DNA of 64,000 nt from Hymenobacter frigidus (GCF_014640435.1 NZ_BMGY01000016.1:30528-94527); one strand, 5' to 3'. Counted from the stretch's first letter, positions 11,580-20,979 are shown. Notes: generated from the sequence alone by a model not told the origin. Program-made: numbers and translations.

Positions 11580-12407
11580 ATGGCACTTAAAAAACTCAGA
11601 CCAACAACCCCAGGGCAACGCTTCCGCGTTGCGCCGGCGTTTGACGAGATTACCTCGTCGACTCCGGAGAAGTCTTTGATGACTTCCCTCCCCAAATCGG
11701 GTGGCCGGAACTCTTCCGGTAAAATGTCCAACCGCTACATCGGCGGTGGTCATAAAACCCAGTACCGTATCGTGGACTTCAAGCGCGACAAAGCCGGCGT
11801 GCCGGCTACCGTGAAGACCATTGAGTACGACCCCAACCGCACCGCCCGCATCGCCCTGCTCAGCTACGCTGACGGCGAGAAGCGCTACATCATCGCACCC
11901 GCCGGCATGACCGTGGGTACGACCGTAGTATCGGGTACGGGTGTGGCTCCCGAAGTGGGCAATACCTTGCCGCTGCGCGAGATTCCCCTCGGTACCATCC
12001 TCCACAACATTGAGCTGCAGCCCGGCCAGGGCGCGGCCATGGCTCGCTCGGCCGGTACCTACGCCCAAATCGTAGCCCGCGAAGAGAAGTACGCCACGTT
12101 GAAATTGCCTTCCGGCGAGATGCGCATGGTACTTGTTACCTGCATGGCCACGGTTGGTACGGTATCCAATGGTGACCACATGAACACCCGGATGGGTAAG
12201 GCTGGCCGTAACCGGTGGGCTGGTCGTCGTCCCCGCGTTCGTGGTGTGGTTATGAACCCTGTCGACCACCCAATGGGTGGTGGTGAAGGCAAGTCGTCGG
12301 GTGGTCACCCGCGCAGCCGTAACGGTATTTTGGCTAAAGGCCAGAAGACCCGTAACAAGAACAAGTATTCGGAGAACCTGATTGTGAGCCGCAAAGGCAA
12401 GAAGTAA
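11580..12407 (+). CDS. rplB: 50S ribosomal protein L2
   Basis: Core large-subunit protein needed for subunit association and peptidyl transferase structure, 275 residues, standard length. The C-terminal [20 protein letters not shown] (near 12241-12300) contains the conserved histidine of the family. It is followed by rpsS after three bases. Confidence 0.97.
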   Translation: MALKKLRPTTPGQRFRVAPAFDEITSSTPEKSLMTSLPKSGGRNSSGKMSNRYIGGGHKTQYRIVDFKRDKAGVPATVKTIEYDPNRTARIALLSYADGEKRYIIAPAGMTVGTTVVSGTGVAPEVGNTLPLREIPLGTILHNIELQPGQGAAMARSAGTYAQIVAREEKYATLKLPSGEMRMVLVTCMATVGTVSNGDHMNTRMGKAGRNRWAGRRPRVRGVVMNPVDHPMGGGEGKSSGGHPRSRNGILAKGQKTRNKNKYSENLIVSRKGKK

Positions 12408-12410
12408 CAT

Positions 12411-12689
12411 ATGGCACGTTCACTCAAAAAAGGGCCGTACATTGACTTCCGGCTGGAAAAGAAAGTCACGGCACTCGAAACGGCTGGAAAGAAATCGGTG
12501 GTAAAGACCTGGTCGCGCCGCTCGATGATTTCCCCGGATTTCGTTGGCCACACATTCGCTGTTCACAACGGCAATAAGTTCATCCCGGTGTATGTGACCG
12601 AGAACATGGTAGGGCACAAGTTGGGCGAATTCGCCCCAACGCGTAACTTCCGTGGTCACGTCGCCAAAAAAGATAAAGGCAAGCGCTAA
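12411..12689 (+). CDS. rpsS: 30S ribosomal protein S19
   Basis: Head protein of the 30S subunit contacting S13 and the tRNA region, 92 residues. Recognised from [12 protein letters not shown], the central [22 protein letters not shown] and the [13 protein letters not shown] motif. It follows rplB by three bases and is one base from rplV. Confidence 0.97.
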   Translation: MARSLKKGPYIDFRLEKKVTALETAGKKSVVKTWSRRSMISPDFVGHTFAVHNGNKFIPVYVTENMVGHKLGEFAPTRNFRGHVAKKDKGKR

Positions 12690-12690
12690 G

Positions 12691-13104
12691 ATGGAAGCAG
12701 TAGCAAAACTCCGCAATGTGCCGACCTCGCCTCGTAAGATGCGTCTGGTGGCCGACCTCGTGCGCGGCAAGAAAGTGACGCAGGCCCTTGGCCTGTTGCG
12801 CTTCGAAGCCAATATCGGCGCCGAGAAGATTGAGAAACTGCTCCTTTCGGCTTTGGCCAACTGGCAGCAGCACAACGAAGAAGAGCGGATTGAGGACGCA
12901 AACCTCTACATCAGCGAAATCTTCGTGGACGAAGGACGCCAGTTGAAGCGCCTGCGCCCCGCCCCCCAGGGCCGTGGCCACCGCATTCGCAAGCGGAGCA
13001 ACCATGTGACGCTGAAAATCGACACGAAAGTGGAGAAGCTCAGCAGCAAAGGCGCTAAAGAAGCTGCCACTACTGAAAACCCTAAGGCCGACGCCAAATC
13101 CTAA
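12691..13104 (+). CDS. rplV: 50S ribosomal protein L22
   Basis: Exit-tunnel protein, 137 residues. The frame is open upstream into rpsS, but ATG 12691 gives [20 protein letters not shown], the family start. The tunnel hairpin [20 protein letters not shown] is intact. A Lys/Ala/Thr-rich C-terminal extension of about 20 residues exceeds the E. coli length (110 residues). Confidence 0.96.
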   Translation: MEAVAKLRNVPTSPRKMRLVADLVRGKKVTQALGLLRFEANIGAEKIEKLLLSALANWQQHNEEERIEDANLYISEIFVDEGRQLKRLRPAPQGRGHRIRKRSNHVTLKIDTKVEKLSSKGAKEAATTENPKADAKS

Positions 13105-13110
13105 TTTAAT

Positions 13111-14004
13111 ATGGGACAGAAAGTAAATCCGGTTGGCTTCCGCTTGGGAGTTATCAAAGGCTGGGACTCCAACTGGTACGGCGGCAAGGACTTCGCCGAG
13201 AAATTGGTGGAGGACGAAAAAATCCGCAAGTACATCAACGCTCGCATTCAGAAAGGTGGCATCAGCCGCATTGTGATTGAGCGCACCCTGAAGCGCATCA
13301 CCATTACCATCAACACGGCTCGTCCGGGTGTGGTAATCGGTAAAGGCGGCCAGGAAGTAGACAAGATTAAGGACGAGCTGAAGCAAATCACCAGCAAAGA
13401 CGTTCAAATCAACATCTTCGAAATCAAGCGTCCGGAGTTGGATGCCAAACTGGTCGGCGAGAGCATCGCCCAGCAGTTGGCCGCTCGTATCTCCTTCCGT
13501 CGCGCCATGAAAATGTCAATCCAGGCTGCAATGCGTGTTGGTGCCGAAGGCATCAAGATTCAGTGCGGTGGCCGCCTCGGCGGTGCTGAGATTGCCCGTT
13601 CGGAGCAGTACAAAGAAGGTCGGACCCCGCTGCACACGCTGCGTGCGGACATTGACTACGCTTTGTCGGAAGCTCAGACCGTGTATGGCAAAATTGGTAT
13701 CAAGGTGTGGGTGATGCGCGGTGAGGTGTTCGGCAAGCCCGACCTCTCGCCCAACCAGCAGCTCACCAACCCCGGTGGTGATGCCGGTGGACGTCGTGAC
13801 GACCGTGGCCCCCGTGGCGAGCGTCGTGAAGGCGACCGTGGCCCGCGTCGTGACGGTGGTGCCGGTGGTGCCGGTGGCCGTGGTGGTAACGACCGTGGCG
13901 GCAACGCCGCTGGTGGTGCTCCCCGCGGTGACAACGCCGGTCCCCGTCGCAATGGCCCCGCCGCTGGTGGTGCAGCCGGTGCCGCGCGCGGCCCGCGTCG
14001 CTAG
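13111..14004 (+). CDS. rpsC: 30S ribosomal protein S3 with long Gly/Arg/Asp-rich tail
   Basis: mRNA-entry-channel protein with helicase-associated function, 297 residues against 233 in E. coli. The KH domain motif [12 protein letters not shown] is near residues 71-82, and the C-terminal S3 domain ends around residue 220. After KPDLSPNQQ a tail of about 75 residues is made of Gly, Arg, Asp, Ala and Pro, with RG/RGD-like repeats (about 13770-14001). Such a tail is probably disordered and RNA-binding; that is inference from composition. No frameshift is seen. A palindromic element separates it from rplP. Confidence 0.96.
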   Translation: MGQKVNPVGFRLGVIKGWDSNWYGGKDFAEKLVEDEKIRKYINARIQKGGISRIVIERTLKRITITINTARPGVVIGKGGQEVDKIKDELKQITSKDVQINIFEIKRPELDAKLVGESIAQQLAARISFRRAMKMSIQAAMRVGAEGIKIQCGGRLGGAEIARSEQYKEGRTPLHTLRADIDYALSEAQTVYGKIGIKVWVMRGEVFGKPDLSPNQQLTNPGGDAGGRRDDRGPRGERREGDRGPRRDGGAGGAGGRGGNDRGGNAAGGAPRGDNAGPRRNGPAAGGAAGAARGPRR

Positions 14005-14020
14005 ACGATTCTAAAATGAG

Positions 14021-14142
14021 CGTTCTGAATTAAAGAGACGCCATGCTGAGCTTGCCGAAGCATTTTGCCCGCTTCGTTGACCAATTGAGATTAGCGAAGC
14101 ACGCGAGATGCTTTGACAAGCTCAGCATGACGTTCTGAATTA
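14021..14142. repeat. Palindromic element flanked by 12-bp direct repeats, between rpsC and rplP
   Basis: An imperfect inverted repeat pairs 14039-14063 (core CATGCTGAGCTTG, then CGAAGCAT) with 14108-14132 (core ATGCTTTGACAAGCTCAGCATG). It is bounded by two copies of CGTTCTGAATTA at 14021-14032 and 14131-14142. Related cores occur at 38206, 49275 and 56349. It fills most of the 182-base spacer in what is usually a tight operon. Confidence 0.8.
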
Positions 14143-14186
14143 CCGGACGTTCCTCTTTCTTCTGATTTCTTTTAAATTTCAATAAA

Positions 14187-14612
14187 ATGTTACAACCGAA
14201 AAGGACCAAGTATCGCAAGATGCAAAAGGGTCGCGTAACAGGCCTAGCCTACCGCGGCAGCTCCATTGACTTCGGTTCGTTCGCTATCAAGTCGCTGGAA
14301 GTATCGTGGATATCGGCTCGCCAAATTGAGGCAGCCCGTATTGCCATGACCCGCGCCATGAAACGTGAAGGGCAAGTATGGATTCGCATTTTCCCCGACA
14401 AGCCGATTACCAAGAAGCCCGCTGAGGTGCGGATGGGTAAGGGCAAAGGCTCGCCCGAGTATTGGGTGGCCTGCGTGAAGCCGGGTCAAATCATGTTCGA
14501 GTCGGACGGCGTTACGCTGGAAGTAGCCAAAGAGTCGCTGCGTCTCGCGGCTCAGAAGCTGCCGGTTCGTACTTCATTCGTGGTTCGCCGCGACTACACG
14601 GACGCTGCCTAA
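14187..14612 (+). CDS. rplP: 50S ribosomal protein L16
   Basis: Large-subunit protein near the A-site tRNA, 141 residues. Starts [16 protein letters not shown] and carries [21 protein letters not shown], the conserved loop. It follows a 182-base spacer holding a palindrome, and is followed by rpmC after one base. Confidence 0.97.
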   Translation: MLQPKRTKYRKMQKGRVTGLAYRGSSIDFGSFAIKSLEVSWISARQIEAARIAMTRAMKREGQVWIRIFPDKPITKKPAEVRMGKGKGSPEYWVACVKPGQIMFESDGVTLEVAKESLRLAAQKLPVRTSFVVRRDYTDAA

Positions 14613-14613
14613 G

Positions 14614-14826
14614 ATGAAAAACAAGACCGATAATAAGGGCCTTTCCGCCGACGCGCTGAAAGAGCAAATCAAAACCGAGCAGGCTACGGGCCAGCAGCTG
14701 CGTTTCGCTCATGCGATTTCGCCCCTGGAAAACCCCGCCCGTCTCAAGGCCAACCGTAAAAACGTCGCCCGCTTGCTCACCGAGCAGACGCGTCGGAACA
14801 ACGAGCAGGCCGCTAACCCCGCTTAA
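14614..14826 (+). CDS. rpmC: 50S ribosomal protein L29
   Basis: Small two-helix protein at the exit tunnel, 70 residues. The family pattern is visible as [45 protein letters not shown] polar extension of about eight residues precedes it. It lies between rplP (one base) and rpsQ (five bases), its canonical position, which supports the call. Confidence 0.93.
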   Translation: MKNKTDNKGLSADALKEQIKTEQATGQQLRFAHAISPLENPARLKANRKNVARLLTEQTRRNNEQAANPA

Positions 14827-14831
14827 TTCCG

Positions 14832-15131
14832 ATGGCAACCGACGTAACAACCCAAGACCAAACCGCTGCCGATGAAGCCTCGCGCAACATGCGCAAGGAA
14901 ATCACCGGCAAGGTGACGAGCTCCAAGATGGATAAGTCCATCACCGTGGCTGTGGTGCAGAAACAAAAGCACCCTAAATACGGCAAGTTCGTGACAAAAA
15001 CCACGAAATTCCACGCCCACGACGAGAAAAACGAGTGCGGCGAAGGCGACACGGTCCTCATCATGAGCACCCGTCCCCTGAGCAAAACCAAGCGGTGGCG
15101 CCTGGTGGAAATTGTTGAACGCGCTAAATAA
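14832..15131 (+). CDS. rpsQ: 30S ribosomal protein S17
   Basis: Primary 16S rRNA-binding OB-fold protein, 99 residues. Core motifs are [38 protein letters not shown] and [17 protein letters not shown]. About 18 acidic and polar residues extend the N-terminus ([17 protein letters not shown]). It is followed by rplN nine bases on. Confidence 0.96.
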   Translation: MATDVTTQDQTAADEASRNMRKEITGKVTSSKMDKSITVAVVQKQKHPKYGKFVTKTTKFHAHDEKNECGEGDTVLIMSTRPLSKTKRWRLVEIVERAK

Positions 15132-15140
15132 TCTAACTCG

Positions 15141-15509
15141 ATGATACAGCAAGAATCCCGCCTGACGGTGGCCGATAACAGCGGCGCCAAGGAAGTCCTC
15201 TGCATCCGCGTTTTGGGTGGCACGGGCAAGAAATACGCCAGCGTTGGTGACAAGATTGTGGTGGCCATCAAATCGGCTATCCCTTCCGGCAACGCCAAGA
15301 AAGGCACCGTGAGCAAGGCTGTGGTCGTGCGTGTGAAGAAGGAAATCCGCCGTAAGGACGGATCGTATATCCGCTTCGACGACAACGCCGCCGTATTGCT
15401 CAACAACAACGACGAGCCCCGCGGCACGCGCATCTTCGGGCCAGTAGCCCGCGAGTTGCGTGAGCGTCAGTTTATGAAAATCGTATCCCTAGCCCCCGAA
15501 GTACTCTAA
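15141..15509 (+). CDS. rplN: 50S ribosomal protein L14
   Basis: Intersubunit bridge protein, 122 residues, standard length. Starts [20 protein letters not shown] and carries [18 protein letters not shown] and [14 protein letters not shown], all highly conserved. It lies between rpsQ and rplX. Confidence 0.97.
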   Translation: MIQQESRLTVADNSGAKEVLCIRVLGGTGKKYASVGDKIVVAIKSAIPSGNAKKGTVSKAVVVRVKKEIRRKDGSYIRFDDNAAVLLNNNDEPRGTRIFGPVARELRERQFMKIVSLAPEVL

Positions 15510-15512
15510 GCC

Positions 15513-15860
15513 ATGGCTATCAAGAAAGCAGACCCCGTGCAACTGCACGTAAAGTCGGGCGATACCGTGAAGGTGATTGCTGGCGACGAAAAGGGTAAAT
15601 CCGGCATCATCAAGTCGGTAAATCGGGTGACCCAGCGCGTAATCGTAGAGGGTTTGAACCTGGTGACGAAACACAACAAGCCGAGCGCCAAATCGCCCCA
15701 GGGCGGCATCACCAAGATGGAGGCGCCCATGCACGTGAGCAACGTGCAGGCCATTAACCCCACCACTGGTGAGCGTGTGCGCAAAGGCGCCGCAGCTGCT
15801 GCAGCCCCCGCTGCCGCGCCTGCCAAAGCCAAGCGTGCCACTGCCAAGAAAACGGCGTAA
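15513..15860 (+). CDS. rplX: 50S ribosomal protein L24
   Basis: Assembly-initiating KOW-domain protein, 115 residues. The KOW region is KSGDTVKVIAGDEKGKSGII, followed by HNKPSAKSPQGGI and the MHVSN motif. The C-terminus is an Ala/Lys/Pro-rich tail of about 28 residues that resembles the tails on L17 and L22 in this window. Confidence 0.96.
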   Translation: MAIKKADPVQLHVKSGDTVKVIAGDEKGKSGIIKSVNRVTQRVIVEGLNLVTKHNKPSAKSPQGGITKMEAPMHVSNVQAINPTTGERVRKGAAAAAAPAAAPAKAKRATAKKTA

Positions 15861-15875
15861 CCCGCCCCCCTTATC

Positions 15876-16430
15876 ATGGCCCGTCTCAAAGACATTTACA
15901 AGAAAGACATCGTACCCGCGCTCCAGGAGAAATTCCAGTTCAAGAGCATTATGCAGGTACCCCGTGTCACCAAAATCTGCATCAACCGCGGCATTGGCGC
16001 GGCCGTAGCCGATAAGAAATTGGTCGACAACGGCGTGGAAGAGTTGACGGTTATCACCGGTCAGAAAGCCATCGCCACCATCGCCAAAAAATCGGTGTCG
16101 AACTTTAAGCTCCGCGAAGGCATGCCTATCGGTGCCAAAGTAACCCTGCGCGGCGAGAAAATGTACGAGTTCATGGACCGTCTTCTGACGGTGGCCCTGC
16201 CCCGCGTACGTGACTTTAAAGGTATCAACGACAAAGGTTTTGATGGTCGTGGCAACTACACGCTTGGCGTAAAGGAACAAATCATCTTCCCCGAAATTTC
16301 GATTGATAAAATCAAGGGCATCTCGGGCATGGACATTACCTTCGTAACCAATGCCGAGAACGACGAGCAGAGCTACGAGCTGCTCAAGGCTTTCGGTATG
16401 CCGTTCGCTAACGCTAAAAAAGAAGCTTAA
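15876..16430 (+). CDS. rplE: 50S ribosomal protein L5
   Basis: 5S rRNA-binding protein of the central protuberance, 184 residues. Recognised from [34 protein letters not shown], the [14 protein letters not shown] motif and [16 protein letters not shown]. It is in canonical position before rpsN. Confidence 0.97.
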   Translation: MARLKDIYKKDIVPALQEKFQFKSIMQVPRVTKICINRGIGAAVADKKLVDNGVEELTVITGQKAIATIAKKSVSNFKLREGMPIGAKVTLRGEKMYEFMDRLLTVALPRVRDFKGINDKGFDGRGNYTLGVKEQIIFPEISIDKIKGISGMDITFVTNAENDEQSYELLKAFGMPFANAKKEA

Positions 16431-16442
16431 TCTCCCGAACTC

Positions 16443-16712
16443 ATGGCTAAAGAATCCATCAAAGCACGGGAGCGCAAGCGCATTGCCACCGTGGCCCGCT
16501 ACGCTGAGAAGCGCAAGGCTCTAAAAGCTGCCGGCGACTACGAAGGTCTCGACAAGCTGCCCAAAAACGCTTCGCCCGTGCGCCTGCACAACCGCGACAT
16601 GATTGACGGCCGCCCCCGCGGCTACATGCGCAAGTTTGGCATCAGCCGCGTGCGTTTCCGCGAAATGGCTCTCGCCGGGAAGATTCCCGGTGTGACTAAG
16701 TCGAGCTGGTAG
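16443..16712 (+). CDS. rpsN: 30S ribosomal protein S14, zinc-free type
   Basis: Head protein of the small subunit, 89 residues. It is the longer form: it lacks the two CxxC zinc pairs of the roughly 61-residue type. Conserved end: [26 protein letters not shown] and the KSSW terminus. A strong terminator follows, ending the rplC-rpsN transcription unit, whereas rpsH normally follows directly. Confidence 0.96.
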   Translation: MAKESIKARERKRIATVARYAEKRKALKAAGDYEGLDKLPKNASPVRLHNRDMIDGRPRGYMRKFGISRVRFREMALAGKIPGVTKSSW

Positions 16713-16730
16713 TCCAGTCAGGCTTCTGCC

Positions 16731-16770
16731 CACAAAAAAAGCCCTCAAGCAATTGGGGGCTTTTTTTGTG
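16731..16770 (+). terminator. Bidirectional terminator after rpsN
   Basis: CACAAAAAAAGCCCTCAA (16731-16748) pairs with TTGGGGGCTTTTTTTGTG (16753-16770), one mismatch, loop GCAA. A-tract and T-tract flanks suit both strands. It splits the usual rpsN-rpsH junction. Confidence 0.9.
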
Positions 16771-16854
16771 GATAATGGTTAAGGTCCGGGATATGCTGCT
16801 GGTAGGCGAGGTAAGCAAGCTGCAAAAAGTTTAAGCTCGATTTAAGTAGTCCGC

Positions 16855-16886
16855 TTGCATAAGTGTCACGTTTTCCGTTACCTTTG
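16855..16886 (+). promoter_or_regulatory. Distal promoter upstream of rpsH
   Basis: TTG at 16855-16857 and TACCTTTG at 16879-16886 with 21-bp spacing fit the Bacteroidota consensus. The expected transcript begins in GCACTCCGAAA, closely matching the start region of the second promoter 147 bases downstream. Nothing codable was seen between the two promoters. Confidence 0.75.
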
Positions 16887-17002
16887 CACTCCGAAATACT
16901 GGGGAAGGCCTCAAAACCATTTGGCAGGTTGCCAAAAGAAACCATTGGCTGTGCCGTCGCCGGACATGCCAAGTAGTCTTAACCGAAATTTCGTTGGTCC
17001 CG

Positions 17003-17033
17003 TTGGGCACCCGGCGAAATTTTCTTATCTTTG
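17003..17033 (+). promoter_or_regulatory. Proximal promoter of the rpsH-rplQ operon
   Basis: TTG at 17003-17005 and TATCTTTG at 17026-17033 have 20-bp spacing, followed by GCGCTCCGAAA. They lie 34 bases before rpsH. Confidence 0.85.
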
Positions 17034-17067
17034 CGCTCCGAAAAAAGTGGACGCATTTTAATATTCA

Positions 17068-17466
17068 ATGAATACTGACCCCATTGCCGACTACCTGACC
17101 CGGGTTCGCAACGCCATCAAGGCGAATCACCGGGTGGTAGAAATCCCGGCCAGCAATATCAAAAAGGAAATCACGAAGGTGCTCTACCACAAGGGCTACA
17201 TTCAGTCGTACCGATTTGATGATTCTTCGGTTCAGGGCACCATCAAAATTGCCTTGAAGTACAACCCGACCACGAAGGCGCCCGCCATAACCAAACTGCA
17301 GCGCGTTTCGACGCCCGGTTTGCGTCAGTACGTGGCCGCCGACAACCTGCCCCGCGTCCTCAGCGGCTTGGGTGTCGCCATCATCTCGACTTCGAAAGGC
17401 GTGATGACGGAGAAAGAGTGCAAAACCGAGAACGTGGGCGGCGAGGTGCTGTGCTACGTGTACTAA
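17068..17466 (+). CDS. rpsH: 30S ribosomal protein S8
   Basis: 16S rRNA-binding protein, 132 residues. Starts MNTDPIADYLTRVRNA and contains the conserved RVSTPGLRQYV and GVAIISTSKGVMTEKE motifs. In E. coli S8 is the translational repressor of the spc operon. Here it is the first gene after a terminator and two tandem promoters, so the spc-type unit starts at rpsH rather than rplN. Confidence 0.97.
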   Translation: MNTDPIADYLTRVRNAIKANHRVVEIPASNIKKEITKVLYHKGYIQSYRFDDSSVQGTIKIALKYNPTTKAPAITKLQRVSTPGLRQYVAADNLPRVLSGLGVAIISTSKGVMTEKECKTENVGGEVLCYVY

Positions 17467-17493
17467 TCCGGAACCGCTTTAGCAAATTCAATT

Positions 17494-18048
17494 ATGTCAC
17501 GTATTGGTAAACTGCCGATTTCTGTCCCCGCTGGGGTCGATATTTCGGTCGACAACGATAACGCAGTGACGGTGAAAGGCCCTAAGGGCTCGCTAACCAC
17601 GAAAGTGGACCGCGATATCATCGTTGCCATCGAAGACGGTACCCTCACGGTAACCCGTCCCACCGAGCAGAAGCGCCACAAGGCCATGCACGGTCTGTAC
17701 CGCTCGCTCATCAACAACATGGTGGAAGGCGTTAGCAAAGGTTTCGAGAAGAAGCTGGAGCTGGTAGGCGTAGGCTACAAGGCCTCGCTCGTAGGCAGCA
17801 CGCTGGAGTTGGCCCTCGGCTACTCGCACAACGTGTACATTGCCCTGCCGGGTGAAGTGTCGGCTACAGCCGTTACTGACAAAGGCAAAAACCCGATTGT
17901 TACGCTGACCAGCATCGACAATCAGCTGCTGGGCCAGGTGGCCGCCAAAATTCGTTCACTGCGCAAAGTTGAGCCCTACAAAGGCAAGGGTGTGCGTTTC
18001 GTGGGCGAGATTATCCGTCGCAAAGCTGGTAAAACGGCCTCTAAATAA
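17494..18048 (+). CDS. rplF: 50S ribosomal protein L6
   Basis: Protein at the factor-binding region of the large subunit, 184 residues. Starts MSRIGKLPISVPAGVDI; the C-terminal signature is EPYKGKGVRFVGEIIRRKAGK. It lies between rpsH and rplR. Confidence 0.97.
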   Translation: MSRIGKLPISVPAGVDISVDNDNAVTVKGPKGSLTTKVDRDIIVAIEDGTLTVTRPTEQKRHKAMHGLYRSLINNMVEGVSKGFEKKLELVGVGYKASLVGSTLELALGYSHNVYIALPGEVSATAVTDKGKNPIVTLTSIDNQLLGQVAAKIRSLRKVEPYKGKGVRFVGEIIRRKAGKTASK

Positions 18049-18057
18049 ATTCGCATC

Positions 18058-18408
18058 ATGGCTTTTGATAAGGCAACTCGCCGCAAGCGGATTCAGCGCA
18101 TCATCCGCACGAAAGTGTCTGGTACGACGGAGCGTCCGCGCCTGTCGGTGTTCCGCAGCAACACGGGCATTTATGCCCAGATTATCGACGACACGACCGG
18201 CCGCACGCTGGCTGCTGCTACGTCGAAAAAAGTAACCGCCGAAGGTGGTAACGGTGTAGCTCTGGCTGCTGCCGTTGGTCGGCAACTCGCCGCTGTAGCC
18301 CAAGAGAAAGGCATCACGAAAGTGGTGTTTGACCGCTCGGGCTACCTCTACCACGGTCGCGTAAAATCATTGGCTGAAGGAGCCCGCGAAGGCGGCCTCA
18401 ATTTCTAA
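18058..18408 (+). CDS. rplR: 50S ribosomal protein L18
   Basis: 5S rRNA-binding protein, 116 residues. Recognised from [20 protein letters not shown] and the C-terminal [20 protein letters not shown]. It is followed six bases later by rpsE. Confidence 0.97.
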   Translation: MAFDKATRRKRIQRIIRTKVSGTTERPRLSVFRSNTGIYAQIIDDTTGRTLAAATSKKVTAEGGNGVALAAAVGRQLAAVAQEKGITKVVFDRSGYLYHGRVKSLAEGAREGGLNF

Positions 18409-18414
18409 ACTATC

Positions 18415-18990
18415 ATGGCGCAAGAACGCGACAATAATCGTCCTGGCGGAGACCGTCAGCGCAGCAACGACCGCGACCGGAACAAGGATAACTCCCGTAT
18501 GGGCGCTGATTCCGACTTCAAAGAAAAAGTAGTAGCCATCAACCGCGTAGCGAAAGTGGTGAAAGGCGGTCGCCGCTTTAGCTTCTCTGCCATTGTGGTA
18601 GTGGGCGATGGCAACGGCAACGTGGGCTACGGCCTCGGCAAAGCCAATGAAGTAACCGACGCCATTGCCAAAGGCATTGACGACGCCAAGAAGAACGTGG
18701 TGAAAGTGCCTATGTACAAGCACACTGTTCCTCACCTCATGGAAGGCCGCTACGGCGGTGGTTTCGTGCTCATCCAGCCCGCAGCGGCTGGTACGGGTGT
18801 AATCGCCGGCGGTGCAATGCGCGCCGTGTTCGAGAGCGCTGGTATCAAGGATGTGCTGGCGAAGTCGAAAGGCTCGTCGAATCCTCACAACGTGGTAAAA
18901 GCTACGTTTGCAGCCCTCGCCAAAATGCGCGACCCATTGCAAATCGCTCAAGCCCGTGGTATTTCTTTGGCCCGCGTTTTTAACGGTTAA
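18415..18990 (+). CDS. rpsE: 30S ribosomal protein S5 with charged N-terminal extension
   Basis: Decoding-fidelity and mRNA-channel protein, 191 residues. The double-stranded-RNA-binding-like core starts at [20 protein letters not shown], and the fidelity loop and [10 protein letters not shown] are intact. About 35 residues precede it, rich in Arg, Asn and Asp, longer than E. coli S5 (167 residues) and probably disordered. Confidence 0.96.
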   Translation: MAQERDNNRPGGDRQRSNDRDRNKDNSRMGADSDFKEKVVAINRVAKVVKGGRRFSFSAIVVVGDGNGNVGYGLGKANEVTDAIAKGIDDAKKNVVKVPMYKHTVPHLMEGRYGGGFVLIQPAAAGTGVIAGGAMRAVFESAGIKDVLAKSKGSSNPHNVVKATFAALAKMRDPLQIAQARGISLARVFNG

Positions 18991-18995
18991 TTGAC

Positions 18996-19175
18996 ATGGC
19001 ACAAATTCAAGTAAAGCTCGTGCGCAGCGCCATTGACCGCCCCGAGCGTCAGAAGCGCACCGTTCAGTCCCTCGGCCTGAACAAACTCAACAGCACCGCT
19101 ACCCACGAAGTAAACCCGTCCGTTATGGGCATGGTTAAAAGTGTGCAGCACCTGCTCCAAGTAACCGAACTGTAA
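18996..19175 (+). CDS. rpmD: 50S ribosomal protein L30
   Basis: Small large-subunit protein, 59 residues by my translation, beginning MAQIQVKLVRSAIDRPERQK and ending VKSVQHLLQVTEL. It matches the L30 pattern, with the conserved RTVQSLGLNKLNST and MVKSVQHL. It sits 5 bases after rpsE and 13 bases before rplO, its canonical place. Confidence 0.95.
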   Translation: MAQIQVKLVRSAIDRPERQKRTVQSLGLNKLNSTATHEVNPSVMGMVKSVQHLLQVTEL

Positions 19176-19188
19176 GACTATAATCGTC

Positions 19189-19638
19189 ATGCTCAATCTC
19201 AGCAATCTATCGCCCGCTTACGGCTCGACTAAAAACGAGAAGCGGATTGGCCGGGGCGAAGGCTCCACGCGCGGTGGCACGTCGACCCGTGGTCACAAAG
19301 GCGCCAAGTCGCGTTCGGGCTACAAGCGCAAGTCCGGTTTTGAAGGTGGCCAGATGCCCCTTCAGCGCCGTGTGCCTAAGTTCGGCTTCACAAACATCAA
19401 CCGTGTAGAGTATAAAGCCATCAATCTTGATGCGCTGGTTACCCTTCTCGAAAAGAACAGCACTACCACCATGGACGCTGCCTATTTCGTTGCTAACGGC
19501 TTGGTTTCCAAGAACGCTAAAATCAAAATTCTCGGTCGTGGTGAAGTAACTACGGCGCTGGAAGTTCATGCTCACGCATTCTCGAAGTCGGCTATTGAAG
19601 CCATCGAGAAGGCGGGCGGCAAAGCGGTAACGCTCTAA
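19189..19638 (+). CDS. rplO: 50S ribosomal protein L15
   Basis: Late-assembly large-subunit protein, 149 residues. The Gly/Arg-rich N-terminal half, with RIGRGEGSTRGGTSTRGHKG and GFEGGQMPLQRRVPKFGF, is diagnostic. The ATG 19189 start lies 13 bases after rpmD. secY follows. Confidence 0.97.
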   Translation: MLNLSNLSPAYGSTKNEKRIGRGEGSTRGGTSTRGHKGAKSRSGYKRKSGFEGGQMPLQRRVPKFGFTNINRVEYKAINLDALVTLLEKNSTTTMDAAYFVANGLVSKNAKIKILGRGEVTTALEVHAHAFSKSAIEAIEKAGGKAVTL

Positions 19639-19653
19639 AAGCTACCTTCGGCA

Positions 19654-20973
19654 ATGAATAAGTTTATCGAGTCGATAAAAAACATCTTTGCGATTGAGGA
19701 TTTGCGTACGCGAATCCTCAATACGCTTTTCTTCATTGCCATCTATCGCCTCGGCGTGTACGTGGTGTTGCCAGGCGTTGACCCCACCCAACTCAAGACG
19801 GGTGCTGAGGGTTTGTTTGGTATTCTGGATACGCTGCTCGGCGGCGCATTTAGCCACGCGTCGATTTTCGCGTTGGGCATCATGCCCTATATCTCGGCCT
19901 CTATCGTGCTGCAGCTGCTCACGATTGCCGTGCCCTACTTCCAGAAGCTACAGAAGGAAGGTGAGTCGGGACGTAAGAAAATTAACCAGTATACTCGGAT
20001 TCTCACGATTCCGATTGTGTTGGCTCAATCGGTTGGTTTCATTGCCACGATTAACGCTGAGGCCATCATCAATCCCGGCACATTCTTCACCGTTTCGACC
20101 ATGATTATCATCACGGCCGGCACGTTGTTCTGCATGTGGCTGGGTGAGAAAATCACGGATAAAGGTATCGGCAACGGTATTTCCATGATTATAATGATTG
20201 GCATCGTGTCGCGTCTCCCCGGTGCCATCATTGGTGAGGCTGCCGCCAAAGGCGTAAATAAGTCACTCATTTTCCTGTTGGAAATGGTAGTGCTTTTCCT
20301 CGTCGTAATGGCGGTTATTGTGCTTACTCAAGCTGTTCGCCGCATCGCGGTGCAATATGCTAAGCAGGTAGGCGGCACTACGCAGCTCGATGCACAGCGT
20401 CAGTTTATTCCCCTCAAGGTGAATGCAGCCGGTGTAATGCCAATCATCTTCGCGCAGTCGTTGATGTTTGTACCGGCTATCGTGGCTTCGGTGTGGCAGA
20501 ATCAGAGTGATATGGCTAGCTACATTGGCGTGAAGTTCTCGGACTACACTTCGTGGCAGTACAACCTGACCTTCGGTCTGCTGATTATCATCTTCACTTA
20601 CTTCTACACGGCCATCAGTGTCAATCCTAACCAGATTGCCGATGACTTGAAACGGAGTGGCGGTTTCGTGCCCGGCGTGAAGCCAGGCCGCGAGACTTCG
20701 GAGTATATCGATGAAATCCTGACGCGTGTAACGTTGCCAGGTGCTGTTGCTCTTGCTCTGATTGCCATTTTTCCGGCCATTGCCTTGTTGCTTGGTGTAA
20801 CTCGTCCTTTCTCGGCTTTCTATGGCGGTACGTCACTCATCATCATGGTGGGAGTGGTACTCGACACGGTAAACCAGGTGCAGAGCTACTTGCTGATGCA
20901 GCACTACGACGGCATGATGAAATCAGGCAAGCTGCGCGGACGCACAGCACAGCCTATTTCGATAGCTTCGTAG
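19654..20973 (+). CDS. secY: Protein translocase channel subunit SecY
   Basis: Pore subunit of the Sec translocon in the inner membrane, 439 residues with about ten transmembrane segments. Conserved features include YRLGVYVVLPGVDP, the GIMPYISASIVLQLL segment of TM2, GIGNGISMIIM and NPNQIADDLKRSGGFVPGV. It lies 15 bases after rplO and is followed by map, the Bacteroidota order without adk. Its partner ATPase SecA is encoded at the other end of this window. Confidence 0.97.
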   Translation: MNKFIESIKNIFAIEDLRTRILNTLFFIAIYRLGVYVVLPGVDPTQLKTGAEGLFGILDTLLGGAFSHASIFALGIMPYISASIVLQLLTIAVPYFQKLQKEGESGRKKINQYTRILTIPIVLAQSVGFIATINAEAIINPGTFFTVSTMIIITAGTLFCMWLGEKITDKGIGNGISMIIMIGIVSRLPGAIIGEAAAKGVNKSLIFLLEMVVLFLVVMAVIVLTQAVRRIAVQYAKQVGGTTQLDAQRQFIPLKVNAAGVMPIIFAQSLMFVPAIVASVWQNQSDMASYIGVKFSDYTSWQYNLTFGLLIIIFTYFYTAISVNPNQIADDLKRSGGFVPGVKPGRETSEYIDEILTRVTLPGAVALALIAIFPAIALLLGVTRPFSAFYGGTSLIIMVGVVLDTVNQVQSYLLMQHYDGMMKSGKLRGRTAQPISIAS

Positions 20974-20979
20974 GTAGTA

